Assembly: GCA_039621445.1 (NCBI GenBank)
Contig: CP154956.1
Span: forward strand, 6,508,170-6,572,169
Length of the DNA stretch: 64,000 bases
Source: Euglena gracilis
Lineage: Eukaryota; Euglenida; Euglenophyceae; Euglenales
Direction of reading: 5' to 3'
The notes under the pieces are model-generated. The model did no database searches. It saw only the letters and a list, made by a program, of their open reading frames with translations, and was not told the DNA's origin. The position numbers were made by a program, and so were the translations under genes. Of the stretch, positions 12,647-23,354 are shown piece after piece. Positions within the stretch are counted from its first letter, which is position 1; every line of letters begins with the position of its first letter.

Positions 12647-12743
12647 CTGACTGACTGACTGATTGATTGATTGGTTGGTTGGTTGGTTGATTGATTGATT
12701 GGTTGGTTGGTTGATTGATAATCAAGCAATCAATCAATCAATC
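12551..12743. repeat. (GATT)n microsatellite with GACT and GGTT variants
   Basis: An almost pure ATTG tract about 190 bp long, with internal GACT and GGTT blocks and a short inverted CAAT tail. Long open frames across it (INQS repeats) are artefacts. Confidence 0.95.
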
Positions 12744-14633
12744 AATTAATTAACGAAGGGTATCGACAGATTCAGGGGACCAATGGGATATTTCTCTCCA
12801 AGACAACTTTCTTCGGTGGCAGTCGGGTTATACCAGACAGTGGCCCGAGAGGGGGGGGGGGGCAAAAGGGAGGGTTGCCCCCCTGGTGAGCTTCGTTCCT
12901 GCCCATGGAGCTCAGCGACCCACCCCAAACGCCATGACTTCTAAACCAACCCTAGAAAATAAAAATGAAAACGGAGGCTTCTTTGGGCCTCAACTCAAAA
13001 CCACCCAAATCAAAAGCGCAAAACCAAAAGTCCAAGCTCAAAACCACCCAAATCCGATTTTTGCGAATTTTCATGCCCCGGCCATCGTCAGAAATGCCAT
13101 TTCTGACCAAATTTGCCCCAAAAATCAGCAGTTTTGTCTTATAATTAGCAAGTTAGGCAGCATTCGGGGTCATTTGGGGTTCACAAATCCTTGACTTATA
13201 AACACCCACCCTATAGACCCCCCAAAAAATGAACTGGCAAAGGTGGTCAGCCCGGATTTGTTGGATCAAAAATAAAAACACACCGAAAACAATAATTATA
13301 ATAGCAGTTTTTTTAATAATAAAAAAAGTTAAGAAAATCCCTCGAAAGAATTACATATGACGACCTGGCAAAGGCCCATATATGGACCCTTGTCCTGTGA
13401 TAAGGTACAGTCTTTTCACAGCCATCCCCCCTTCTGGAATGGGGAAGGATCTACAACCACTTGGAGGACCCAAAGCAAGTCCTGAGGGGCTCGAGAATCG
13501 TTTTTAGGCGACTCATACGATCAAAATTGGCCTTGCAACAGGTGGGGACCCGGGGGATAAACGGGCCACAGGAGGCCCGTTTGTGGTGTCTTATCCTGTA
13601 ATTAGGTCAAACATGACTTTTTAAGGCGCATTAAAAAAAAAAACATAAAAAAAACCTTAAAAAATGGGTCCTGGAAAAATTTTCGAATTTTGAGCAAAAA
13701 AGAAGTTGCAAAATCTTGGCAAATACAAGCCAACTCCGGGGGGGGGGGATGATTTCTTGCATCGCTGGAACATTGTCTGTCCACCCAAAACTCAAAAAAA
13801 TGGGTTTGATCTTCAATCTGGACCGACCTTGGTTTGATGCCCAGATGGAGTTTTGACCGCCCATGAAAAATAGACGCCTTAAAAATACTTCAAAATGCCT
13901 TAAAAAAAAAACTTTAGAAGACTCCAAAAAACGCTTAAAAAAACTTTAAAATTTTTTGAAAAAATTCTCTTAAAAATAACAATGCCTGAATAAGGTACAA
14001 CCACATCGCACCCGGCAAAAAAAAAAAACTGGGGAAACCCATATCAACCACGCAACGTGGCTCCGAAGCAGCCACACAGGAGGGGGCTCACACGTTGCAG
14101 GCAAACGAAGTGCAGCTGCCTGCACTGAGCTCCCTGAGCTGGCCCACCCCCAGACAACAAAAACTGCTACTCTCGCGGCTAACCGCTCTAGACAAAGAGG
14201 AAGCTTTTATTAGCACGGCCTCAAGTTAAACCTGGAAGAAGCTGAAGTTCCTTGAAGCAAGCGTTTACTGTGGAGAGCCCCAAAGAACTCCGCAAGAAAA
14301 AATATAAAAGAAAACTTTGACCTAGAAATTGCCGCCTCGACAGAAATGGGGAGGGTGTGGGGCGGAAAGTTTGACCCCCAAGGCAAGGAAATTTGACCCC
14401 ACCAAGCACCAAGCACCAGGGTCTGAGAAATGTTGGGGGGGGGGCACGGTGTCAGAGTGTGGGCCAGCTCAGCCAAGGACTTGAGCGGGTCATACAGGGC
14501 GAGACGGACCGACCCGTGGGTTTGGGCAGCCCGAACGGGACGCTCTCGAGAGGCGACGAACACAAACACAGGTTTTGGCAAAAGTAGCGCTTCATTTGCA
14601 GGGTGTGGCAGAGGGTGTGCATGACCGCCCGAA
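12744..14633. other. Non-coding stretch left of element E1
   Basis: No gene is supported. The DNA is AT-rich with homopolymers. If E1 has a 3' LTR it should lie in or near this stretch, but I could not match it to any sequence upstream of E1 gag. Confidence 0.4.
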
Positions 14634-16803
14634 TCATTGTTGGTCTGGGGGAAACCGTGGGGCCAAGTGGGCAGGAAAAGATGCGAATGAAAGTTGTAGC
14701 ACGTGCAACCCTAAACCACCATGAGTGCCAGCTTCAAAGGGAGCAGAGGTGTTCTTAGGGACCCGAGGGGGACACGGGCTGGATGGAGAAAAGGTGCTGT
14801 GCGACAAATATTTCGCCGTATTCATACAATCGATGTACGTCAGACCGTTTCGGTCGGTAAAAATGCCGAAATTCTGGCAGGGGTATCCCAACCAGAACCA
14901 CAGCTCCCAGAAACCGGACATCCGGTCCAGGACAACTTCATCCGAATGAGGGTATCCCTCAAACGCATGAAGTTCGGAACTGTAGAAAAATCTTTTGCAG
15001 TGATCGTACATACGATTCTGCACCACTTCGAGCACCGCATCCGGTGGTCGGTGGATCACGTTGCTTACGTTTGTAAACTGCTGGAGATCCTCGTCGATTT
15101 TCGGCCAGATCTCCTGCAGGTGGGTGCACAGTAACGTCAGCATCCTTCGTTTTCGAAGGTTCGGCGGCTTTTCTGCCCTTGCCTCTTGGGGGTCCGGCAG
15201 ATTTTCCGCCTTTGCCTGGAGTTGGCCAAGCGGCTTTTCCGCCTTTGCCAGGTTGAGCTTTTCCATCTTTCTCCTGGCCTTTTCGTTTTTCCTTACCCTT
15301 GCCCTTACCTTTACCCTTACCCTTTGTGTTAGACAGCCATTCGAATGTCGCCCAGTAATCCCAGTATTCTGGGTCTTCCTGTGTAAACACAGGGTACGTC
15401 ACGGATTCCGTGCTTGGCGTTCGAGCAAATTGCTGCTCAGCGTCACCACGATTCGAGTAAACCGGTGGGACTGGGGATGGTCGGGTTTCCCGACGTGCCC
15501 GTTCTGCCGTCACGTCTGGCGCTGGCGGAGCTTCCTCCTCGGCGTCGACGTGCATCGCCGCGGGCAGATTTTCCGACCTCGGCGAGCGGCGCTGTGGCTT
15601 TGGCGTCAGATTTTCCGCGCCGCGGTCACGCTTGCCGGCGGCAGAGCTTGTGAGCCGTGCTGGAGGCGCTTCCGCCACAGCAACGTCCTGCTGTCGCGCT
15701 GGATGACTTGATCGTGATGGAGCTGGGACTCCTGTGAGAGCCGACACAGCAGCATCATACTGCTGGCGCTCTTCCCGTGTCATTTACACCCGGGCAGGGT
15801 ATCCCTGGCCGGCAGAAACAGGAGGACGACGTGCTATTTGTCGTTGGATTGTCACAGCATATTCGTACTGCTGACGCTCCTCCTCAGTCTCGAACGGCCG
15901 CCCAGTCCACGGGTTAACGGGTTCTTCCCGTACCGGGGGAACTGGCGCCGCACGAGGCGCTGCCGCGGCTTCCCGCGGACGAGCGCTTCGGGCAGAGTCA
16001 GACGTCGGGGAAGGGTTTCCCTCCGCAGGCCGTCGTGGGATAGGGTCAGGTATGGTTGGGTGGGGTTGAGGTGGATACACGAACTGATCCCGTGGCATTG
16101 GCGCCTCCTGGGGGTAATCCCCAGAGACGGTGTACTGAGACACATGCTCCTGCGCAGGATAATCCCGCCGGGGCATGCGCTCAGGGGATCGAAAAATGCT
16201 TTCTTTCACACGTGGATGTTCACTCCGGACGGGTGCTTCCACCGTCTCTTCCTCGGGTAATCCGGGGGAGTGAGCACGAAAATGTGCAGTGCAAGTGCCA
16301 ACTGTTGGTACCTGCCGTGCAACCTGTGGCGGGACTTCCACGCCCAGGCCACGCATGGTAATGTCCGCCGCGAATCCTGACGCGTCCGGGTCGGTGTAAT
16401 ACACCAGACCGGTCATCGTCGCCTGGGCGCACATACACCACAGGGCTGGAGGGGTATTCGCGATTGTCAAAATTTTACGGCAGTGGTCATCCCACAATGC
16501 CTGGGTGAGGTGGTCTGGTGCCGGGTTTGCGCTCATACGCATAACCCGGCTCATCGTCTCCGCCGTGCGGTGGATCATCACACCCGCATACGGTGGGAGG
16601 CGACAGGAGCCTGATGGCTGAGATGGCCGCGCTTCCGCGGACATCGGGGTCATCCTGCTACTGCTGCTGGCTTCAGGGTTTCCCTGAGCCGCAGTCCGTG
16701 CAGGTGGCTGCGTACCGTATCGGTACGCATACTGGTCAGGTTGGGGGTGAGTGGTGGGGTGGTAAGGCGGTCCTCCGCCTGGCTCCCTTCCACCAGACAG
16801 CAT
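14634..16803 (-). CDS. E1 extra 3' ORF, unknown function
   Basis: Downstream of the chromodomain. A Pro/Arg-rich reading frame of 339 codons is interrupted by one in-frame TAA (15784-15786) and then continues in the same frame. An E-E-R-Q-Q-Y motif occurs on both sides of the stop (EEERQQYEYAV and REERQQYDAAV). A Lys/Gly-rich tract with GKGGKAA-type repeats follows. After an apparent 1-nt frameshift near 15135, the ORF goes into a folded-looking C-terminal segment rich in Trp and Tyr (WELWFWLGYPC), ending in TGA at 14634. I recognise no family. It could be an accessory retroelement protein or the remains of a captured host gene. Confidence 0.5.
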
Positions 16804-16920
16804 GATACCGCCCGGGGTCGGTACGGTGGGATGTTTGGGTTGTTGGTTGTAAGGAGTGTAAGGGTAACCGCTTGAGTATTATTTGCTAAAAAGTCTGCGG
16901 AAAGAAAGAATGACAAGAAA

Positions 16921-17598
16921 TCAATGATAAAATGAAGAGAAAACAACATGTGTTTCCCATGCGTTCTCAAAACTTGTCATGGAAACATCAATGTTATGCT
17001 TCTTGTTCCACAGCTTCCAATCTTGCTGGACATACCCAACAAAACTGGTTGCTGGTTCCCAAGTGTCCTCCTCGGGCCCATACCCTTTCCAGAGGACCTT
17101 CCAAATGTGTATACCTTTGACGTTTTTGTGATCGATGATTTTATCGACTACAAAGTCGTCCGTCTCAGGTAATCTGGAACGGGGTTTGAAGTGCAAACAC
17201 GGGATGGGTTTCCCATCCGGTGGCGACAGGTATGGTTTGAAGTCGTCCATATGAACGTCCTCAACACCATTCGGTAATGCAACCTTGTAACTCCCGCTGG
17301 TACCTAGTCTTTCTAGGATTTCACAGGGGCCGAGCCAGAGGGGGTCCAGCTTGGAAGACTGCATGCGAGTACGGCTATTCCGCACCCACACGCGGTCACC
17401 GGGACTATACACAGGTGACTTGAAATTCTGCAGAAACGATTTCCGTTTGGTTGCATGAACACCAGTCACGCGCTTCTGGACTGCAGAACGTAGACTTTCT
17501 ACTTCCGCAAACCAGGTCTCGCAACTGACACTCGTTCGGGCAGGTCTCTCCGAAGGGACATCCCCTATGGCCGGAAGGTCCCGTCCGAAAACTAATTT
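16921..17598 (-). CDS. E1 integrase C-terminus and chromodomain
   Basis: Follows the integrase core in the same frame after an in-frame TAA (17599-17601); the stop falls just before KLVFGRDLP, a conserved integrase block. It contains VWVRNSRTRM and GPCEILERLG (GPY/F-type module) and then a chromodomain, FVVDKIIDHKNVKG then IWKVLWKGYGPEEDTWEP. Chromodomains in chromoviruses are thought to guide insertion towards modified histones. It ends in TGA at 16921. Confidence 0.85.
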   Translation of the reverse strand, partial: KLVFGRDLPAIGDVPSERPARTSVSCETWFAEVESLRSAVQKRVTGVHATKRKSFLQNFKSPVYSPGDRVWVRNSRTRMQSSKLDPLWLGPCEILERLGTSGSYKVALPNGVEDVHMDDFKPYLSPPDGKPIPCLHFKPRSRLPETDDFVVDKIIDHKNVKGIHIWKVLWKGYGPEEDTWEPATSFVGYVQQDWKLWNKKHNIDVSMTSFENAWETHVVFSSFYH

Positions 17599-18921
17599 TT
17601 AGGGGTAGTGAGGCAAAACCAACCCTGGTGGGGTATTGATATAAAACAAAGACCATGGTAGAACTGATATCCAGTTGCTGCGCGAGTCAGCAAGTGAAAG
17701 GCGAAGCATATTCACGACGGATTTCACGGCTGCCTGGGCTCTACCATTGCCTTTGGGTCGGTATGTAATGGAAACATGCTGCTCGATTCCCAGTAAACCG
17801 CACAAAGTGGTGAAAAACCTTGAAGAAATCAAATGGTCTTGATCACTCACGATTTCATTCGGTAAACCCATTAAGCAAATGCATTTCTCCAAAAATATAG
17901 TGGCCAAACTTTGGGCAGTCACCCCTGACTTTTGGCATGGAATGGCTACAATGTACCCACTCAGCCTACAGACGACAACAAAGACGTAATCGTAAATGTT
18001 GTCGTCCGTTCCATTGCACGGTTCTAATTCCAGAAAATCCATGCAGAGGGATGTAAAAATGTGAGGGGGTACGGGCAAAAAGTGCCTCGTACGAGGGGGG
18101 GGGGTACCTCTGCGGGGTTTTACCGCTTGACAAATTTGACACCGTTGCGCTATTCGCAAACAGCGTGAGTAAAGCTCTTGTTCGCTCAGGGTTGTGCAAT
18201 ACCTGCGGCCCACCAACGAAAGAAGTTTGGGGGCCCCAGGGTGACCGTGGTTGTGATAGCACAAAACCACATCATCAACCAGGTCCTGGGGGATACAGTA
18301 TTTGAAACCCGATTCATTGCGAAAAACCAACCGTAAAGGTGAAAGAGTGTAATTGTCCAGCACTTCGCCATTACGAAGTCTGGTGACAATGGTGTCGTGC
18401 GCCGGATCACGACTATAATCCCATTCGCGAAAGAACAGTGGGGAAGGGGACTCAGTGCGCGTAATACGCCGGGGTCCGGACGTGCTTCCACGTCGGCGCT
18501 TTCCGCTCACTGGTGCAACCAGGAATAGTTGTGAAACGGGAAAAGAATCCAAAAGATTGTCCGCAGCGTCGTTTCGACGTGCGTATTCGTCAGCTTCCTG
18601 ACTTCTGTGAAAACTCGCGTCTCCCTCATCCGGTTTCCCAGGGTAATACCAAGGGGCCCGACTGAGCGGATCCGCTACTTTTTGTGTGTGACCAGGGGTA
18701 TAAATAACCACAAGGTTGAATTGACTCAAGAACTCATGCCATCTGCATCGCCTTCCGACTGATGACATGGCCTTGTTCAAATCCTCGATGTACCAGTGTT
18801 GGAGACTCTCATGGTCGGTCTTGACGAGGATTTGGACGAGACTTCTTCCAGCTTCTTCCAGCTTCGGAATTTCTGGAGTATAAGCACGATTGCGTAGGTT
18901 TCCTTCTCGCGTGTACTCCAC
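17599..18921 (-). CDS. E1 RNase H end and integrase core
   Basis: Begins with the end of RNase H (TDHESLQHW, ADPLSRAPWY), then an integrase zinc finger (HNHGH ... CQICQ) and the DDE core. Catalytic Asp residues are seen in CMDFLELEP and VSDQDHL. The expected catalytic Glu is replaced by Gln in GNGRAQAAV, where related elements in this window read GRAEV or ARAEV. So this integrase should be inactive. Confidence 0.85.
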   Translation of the reverse strand: MEYTREGNLRNRAYTPEIPKLEEAGRSLVQILVKTDHESLQHWYIEDLNKAMSSVGRRCRWHEFLSQFNLVVIYTPGHTQKVADPLSRAPWYYPGKPDEGDASFHRSQEADEYARRNDAADNLLDSFPVSQLFLVAPVSGKRRRGSTSGPRRITRTESPSPLFFREWDYSRDPAHDTIVTRLRNGEVLDNYTLSPLRLVFRNESGFKYCIPQDLVDDVVLCYHNHGHPGAPKLLSLVGRRYCTTLSEQELYSRCLRIAQRCQICQAVKPRRGTPPPRTRHFLPVPPHIFTSLCMDFLELEPCNGTDDNIYDYVFVVVCRLSGYIVAIPCQKSGVTAQSLATIFLEKCICLMGLPNEIVSDQDHLISSRFFTTLCGLLGIEQHVSITYRPKGNGRAQAAVKSVVNMLRLSLADSRSNWISVLPWSLFYINTPPGLVLPHYP

Positions 18922-20516
18922 TTGACTTGACCTTTTCCGTCGTCGCCCTGTACCTTTCTGCTGAAGAAAGCCACAGGTCGGAGCTCATTCGCCGCGTTAT
19001 TCTGGCTAAGAACTCCGCCAACAGCGTAATCGCTGCTGTCGCCTTCTAGTAAGTATGGTTTGTATGGGTCCACGATTTCGAGGACAACATTCTCCAAAAG
19101 CAAAACCTTGATTTTCTCACAGGCCTTGCGCATTTGGTCATCCCAAATGACTTTGGTGTTGTCAACAGCCCGACTTTTGAGCTGTTTGGTGAGGGGCATC
19201 GCCATTTTCGCGAAGTCCCTCATATATTTCGCGTAATATTGGGCTAATCCCAAAAATCCTTTGCGGTGAGAAATTGTTTTGATTACCTCAGGGGTCCATC
19301 TCTTAATGGATTCGAGTTTACTCGGAGCGGCTTCCATTGCTGAGGATGTGGCCGCAAAATTTGATAAGTATCCAAACAAATGCATTTTCGCGCCTTTCGC
19401 GAAAAGCACATGCTTTTGAAATGCGGTCAATACCGCGCAAACATGGTGGATGTGTGTGACGAGGATATCCTCGCTCGATTTTGCGGATGGTGGTGGTGTT
19501 CCCACCAGCACATCATCGATATACACAATGGCAAACGGTAAATCGCGTAGCACCCATTGTATCATGCGCTGAAACATGGCTGGGCCATTCTTAACACCCA
19601 TGGGGAGTACCGTCCATTGGTACACACCTTTGGATGTCACGAATGCCGTGTATGGTTGGGAGTCAGGGTGCAAGTGCATTTGGTGAAAACCGTCCTCCAG
19701 ATCGAAAAATGACCACAACCGGTTTTCCGATTGTTTGGTGATCAAATCCTCGATCAGGGGGAGCGGGAAGGGATCATCCCTTGTTTGGGAGTTCTGGTAC
19801 CGGTAATCCAGCACCAGTCTCCATTACTTCTGACCTGAGGGGTCTGGGGGAACAACAAATGCCTGGGATGTCCACTCGCTTTTCGAGGGTACGATCCACT
19901 TGCGCTGAAAAAGCTTCTCAATCATTTCATTGAGAGCTTGTTCGCGTTCTCCCGAACAACGAAAAAATTTCCGGTGCATTGGTTTAGCTCCTTCCTTAAG
20001 CTCGATCTTACAAACACCGAACGGACCGCGTATCGCGGGGTCGATGTCGCACGCGTATACTGGATTTTCGAGCACACCGTGAAATTCGCGGGTGATCCGC
20101 GAACAGTATTCGACTGACTTAGGATGCTGACCGGCACTCTCGATGACTGCGGAAACCACCAGGTTATCCCTGGGGCTACCGAGCTTCCTCGGCACCGCGA
20201 ATTCGGACATTCCGAATGCATCGAAGAAACACACGCTAAAAATGATTTCTTTCAGAGGTGGTAATATTTTACCACAAAAATCTTCAAAAATTGGTACATT
20301 TGTGGGTAAATCCCACCAATAAAAACACACATGCGATAGTTGGGTGAACCATTCCGCTTCCGGAATGATGGGTATGAGAACAACTCCATGGGCTTCATCC
20401 CGCAGAATTCTCTCAACCGCACATTCAATAAGTTTTGGGGGAGGGTGCGTCCATAACACCGTATCACCCCAAAATTTATCAAATGCGTTGGAGTGTTGTG
20501 ACCAATGACGTGGCAA
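18777..20516 (-). CDS. E1 methyltransferase-like domain, RT and RNase H start
   Basis: The frame opens with NAFDKFWGDTVLWTHPPPK then a helical block and VVLIPIIPEAEWF. This W-x-x-PP...(V/I)P pattern resembles N6-adenine-methyltransferase-derived domains of some retroelements. Then comes the RT entry (GPFGVCKIELKEG, SQAFVVPPDPSGQK), an in-frame TAA at 19824, and WRLVLDYRYQN. RT motifs: FFDLEDGFHQ (motif A) and the catalytic box YIDDVLVG, both intact. RNase H begins with EGDSSDYAVGGVL and REKETYAIV before a frameshift near 18850. E1 has no C5 methyltransferase here, unlike E2. Confidence 0.85.
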
Positions 20517-21889
20517 ACGGGCATGTGCATTGGATGAAAAGGAATCGATTTACAATGCCAAATCAAAAGCTTCGGCCAATGTCGCAATTTGGAAAACCAT
20601 CGTTCCAAAATGCGATATTGACCAAAATTAAAAGCATTCCATACACGTTTCGCGTATTCATGCACACGATTTCCGGGTAGGAGTGAAGAAACACAATGAA
20701 TGGATCCACAAACATGCGGGATGTCTTCCACTACCGCAAGGGTTAATCCCAAGGGAGTTTGGACAGGCTGGGGGCTTCCCCATTCCACATCAAATTCATG
20801 CTGAATTTGATGCGGAATTTGATGCGGAATTTGATTAAACATAACGCTTTTCGCGTTTCCAAACAACGAGGTTAATCCGCGTTGTTGGAGTGCTCGGTGT
20901 ATCTCCGCGCATTGCGGTCTACAACCAAGTGTATCATAGCATGTGGATTCCGTCTTCGGAATTGCGATTAGTGTCGGATTTTGAACTAAACATCCACAAT
21001 CGAAATCCGATTGGGTGGAAATTCTCCTACAGTGCACACATTGGTAGGAATTGTGATGGTGTGACGGGTGTGCGTGTAAGTGGGTGTCGATGGCATTAGC
21101 CGGTGAGTCTTGTACAGGTGTGTCTGGAATCGGCACAACTGGTGGGAAACGGAGTGGTGGTGTAGCCCGGCGACTACTCGACAGCGTACGTACTGCAGGC
21201 CTTTGGGCTCTCGTCTTGTGACCCATTGAAACGGCGGGGGTACCGCTACTCACTTGCCCTACCTCATGTGGAACGCATGTAGGTGTGTCATTGGGTAGGG
21301 GGGAGGCTTTCTCCGTGCCCCGGGTGTGGAAAACGGTTGTTGGTGTGGTGGATAACGGTGTTGCCATAGTAGGTAACGGTGTTGAAAAGTGGTGGTCGTC
21401 ATGGTTGACGCCAACGGTGATGGTGGTTTGGGTGGCAATGCGGTGGTGGGTGCCTTGCGCAAACCGTGGGAGTGGCAATCCACAAAGAATCGGTACTGGC
21501 GTTAAAATGGGTATCCCAAAATTACGTCAGACCCGTTAATTACGGGTTCGTAACCGCAAATATTGGTGAAACGTTGTAATTGTGGAGGGTGTGAGTGATG
21601 CTTCGGAATGATTGGGCAAGAGTATCTCGAGCACACATCCCAAGTCACCACCGCACATGGGGGTGTTATCCGCGGTTGTAATTTTGATCGGTTTCTTGGC
21701 GCTTACCAAGAGCGGGGTCGGTATCAACCCCAACCGAAAGAGCAGTGCAATGCGACGACCAGTGTCAATGAGAATTTTAACTTTGGTGGAGAAATTTTGA
21801 ATGCAGATGTCGCTTGGACGAGTAATTCCACTGGTGGTACGCAAAGTGAAGGGTCTGGCGGAAATACGTTTGCATGCCAGCTCTCCCAT
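20252..21889 (-). CDS. E1 retropepsin and linker
   Basis: Contains KVKILIDTGRRIALLF, a retropepsin active site (DTG) with flanking hydrophobics, and later NFGIPILTPV, the matching C-terminal (G-I-P/D-x-L) block. The frame is interrupted by TAA (21536) and TGA (21527) but stays in phase through a Pro/Thr/His-rich linker containing YQCVHC and CGC. That linker overlaps the start of the methyltransferase-like domain in another frame (frameshift near 20480). Confidence 0.65.
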
Positions 21890-22130
21890 GAACCCTTTCC
21901 TACTTTGCTCAGCATTCCGAGCGGAAATGTGGAGTGGGGGGTAGGGGACCCAAAATAATTCCGGGTACTGACCGTGAAGGCGGATGGGCAGGGGAGGTAA
22001 GGTTGATCAGGTCTTACCTCCATCTGTTCATCAGCCCAGAGGTCCGTGCCCTCGGACCTCGGGCTCCCCTACTCCAAGTCCGAACCGGCCGCATAGCCGG
22101 CACCGGACTTTTTGGTGGAATAGATGGAAT

Positions 22131-23354
22131 TCAATGAGCGCACCGCCATTCGGGCCTCATTAAATTCCCCGTCCGTGGTCTCATCCCCCTCCCTGCCCGA
22201 AGCCGGGGTGTCCTCCAGCAAACAAGAAATCTTGAAACCGACTTTTTGCCGGTTGGAGGAGTAAACACGGTCATCGCGGCGCTTACCGCGATTTTCGTTG
22301 CCGGGCCGGGGGGAACGAGATCTGGGACATTTGGATGGGTGGTGGTCTTTGGAACCGCAAAGCGAACAACGGGATTCGTGGCGGGATTCCGCTTACCGGG
22401 GGGAACGGTATTCCGTTCTTCCGTCAAGCCGTCGTGGTGAACGGGTTTCCCGTCGACCATGACCGGTGTACCGGGGGTTCCCCGGGCACTCGCGCGAAGA
22501 GGATGATCCACTTCGCGAACGAGATCGTGAAGAGTCGCGATTGAAATCCCGTTTTCGGGTAGGGGTCCAGGTGACCGACCGCGAGAAGGACGGGTTTCCT
22601 GACCATCACGCGATGGTGACTTAGGCCGACTACCGCTAAAGCGGTTCTCCGAAGAACGTGAAACTCCCGATTGACGTGAAAACGCCGAGGAACCCGATCC
22701 CCGTGAGGACGTCGAGCCCCTTGGGCTTCCAATACGCTTTCGCGCATCAGGATTCGGGAATTCCCGAGACATGTGACCAGATTTGTTGCACAAAAAGCAC
22801 AGTTTATCCGTGCCTTGGTCCGAAGAACGCTGATTCCGCGTTTTCGGTCCCGTGGTTGGTGATCTTGGTGACGTGGTTGATTATTGCAACGCATTAACCG
22901 CACCCGCAGGGATTCCCGCGATGGGATGCGTTTGAAAAGCGGACTGTATTTGTCCCAAAACTTGTGTGAGCTTGAGTTGCTTCGACACATAATTCCAACG
23001 TTGCGCAAGAGTCATCTCATGCCCTGCCAACTCCTCGCGATGGATATCCCTCACGAGGGATGGTGTGAAATGCAACAGAACCGAATCGAATTGTTCGCGC
23101 ATTTGCTTCTCGCTAAGTTCATCAACTTCGGAAGCAAGTGCTAACCATTTGGCATACCAAAGATCAATGGATTTCCATTTGCGATCCGATGGCGCGCATT
23201 GTCGCCATTTCTTCTCCAGGGTAATCCTGGTGACCAAACTTGATTTGGTTGAAGCGTGTTGCTGAACCAGGTCATCAAATGATACGCCATTACGTATCAC
23301 CAAACTGTGTGCGCGTTCTCGCTCCTCCCTCGGTTGGCAATCGATGAATTCCAT
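22131..23354 (-). CDS. E1 gag capsid-like part and zinc knuckle
   Basis: The capsid-like block MEFIDCQPREERERAH ... ITLEKKWRQ ... DRKWKSIDLWYAKWL is closely matched by E3 (42590-43030). After an in-frame TAA (22881) comes a CCHC-type knuckle, CFLCNKSGHMSREF, in which the last Cys is Phe; E3 keeps all four ligands. A Ser/Arg-rich tail follows. A frameshift then leads to TPASGREGD ... AGSDLE and a TAG at the gag end. Confidence 0.8.

Noticed and set aside
12504-12737. ORFs of repeated INQS
   Set aside because: Translation of the (GATT)n microsatellite.
15270-15335. TTACCCTTACC-like telomere repeat
   Set aside because: It is the complement of the Lys/Gly coding repeats of the E1 extra ORF; the units are irregular and phased by codons.
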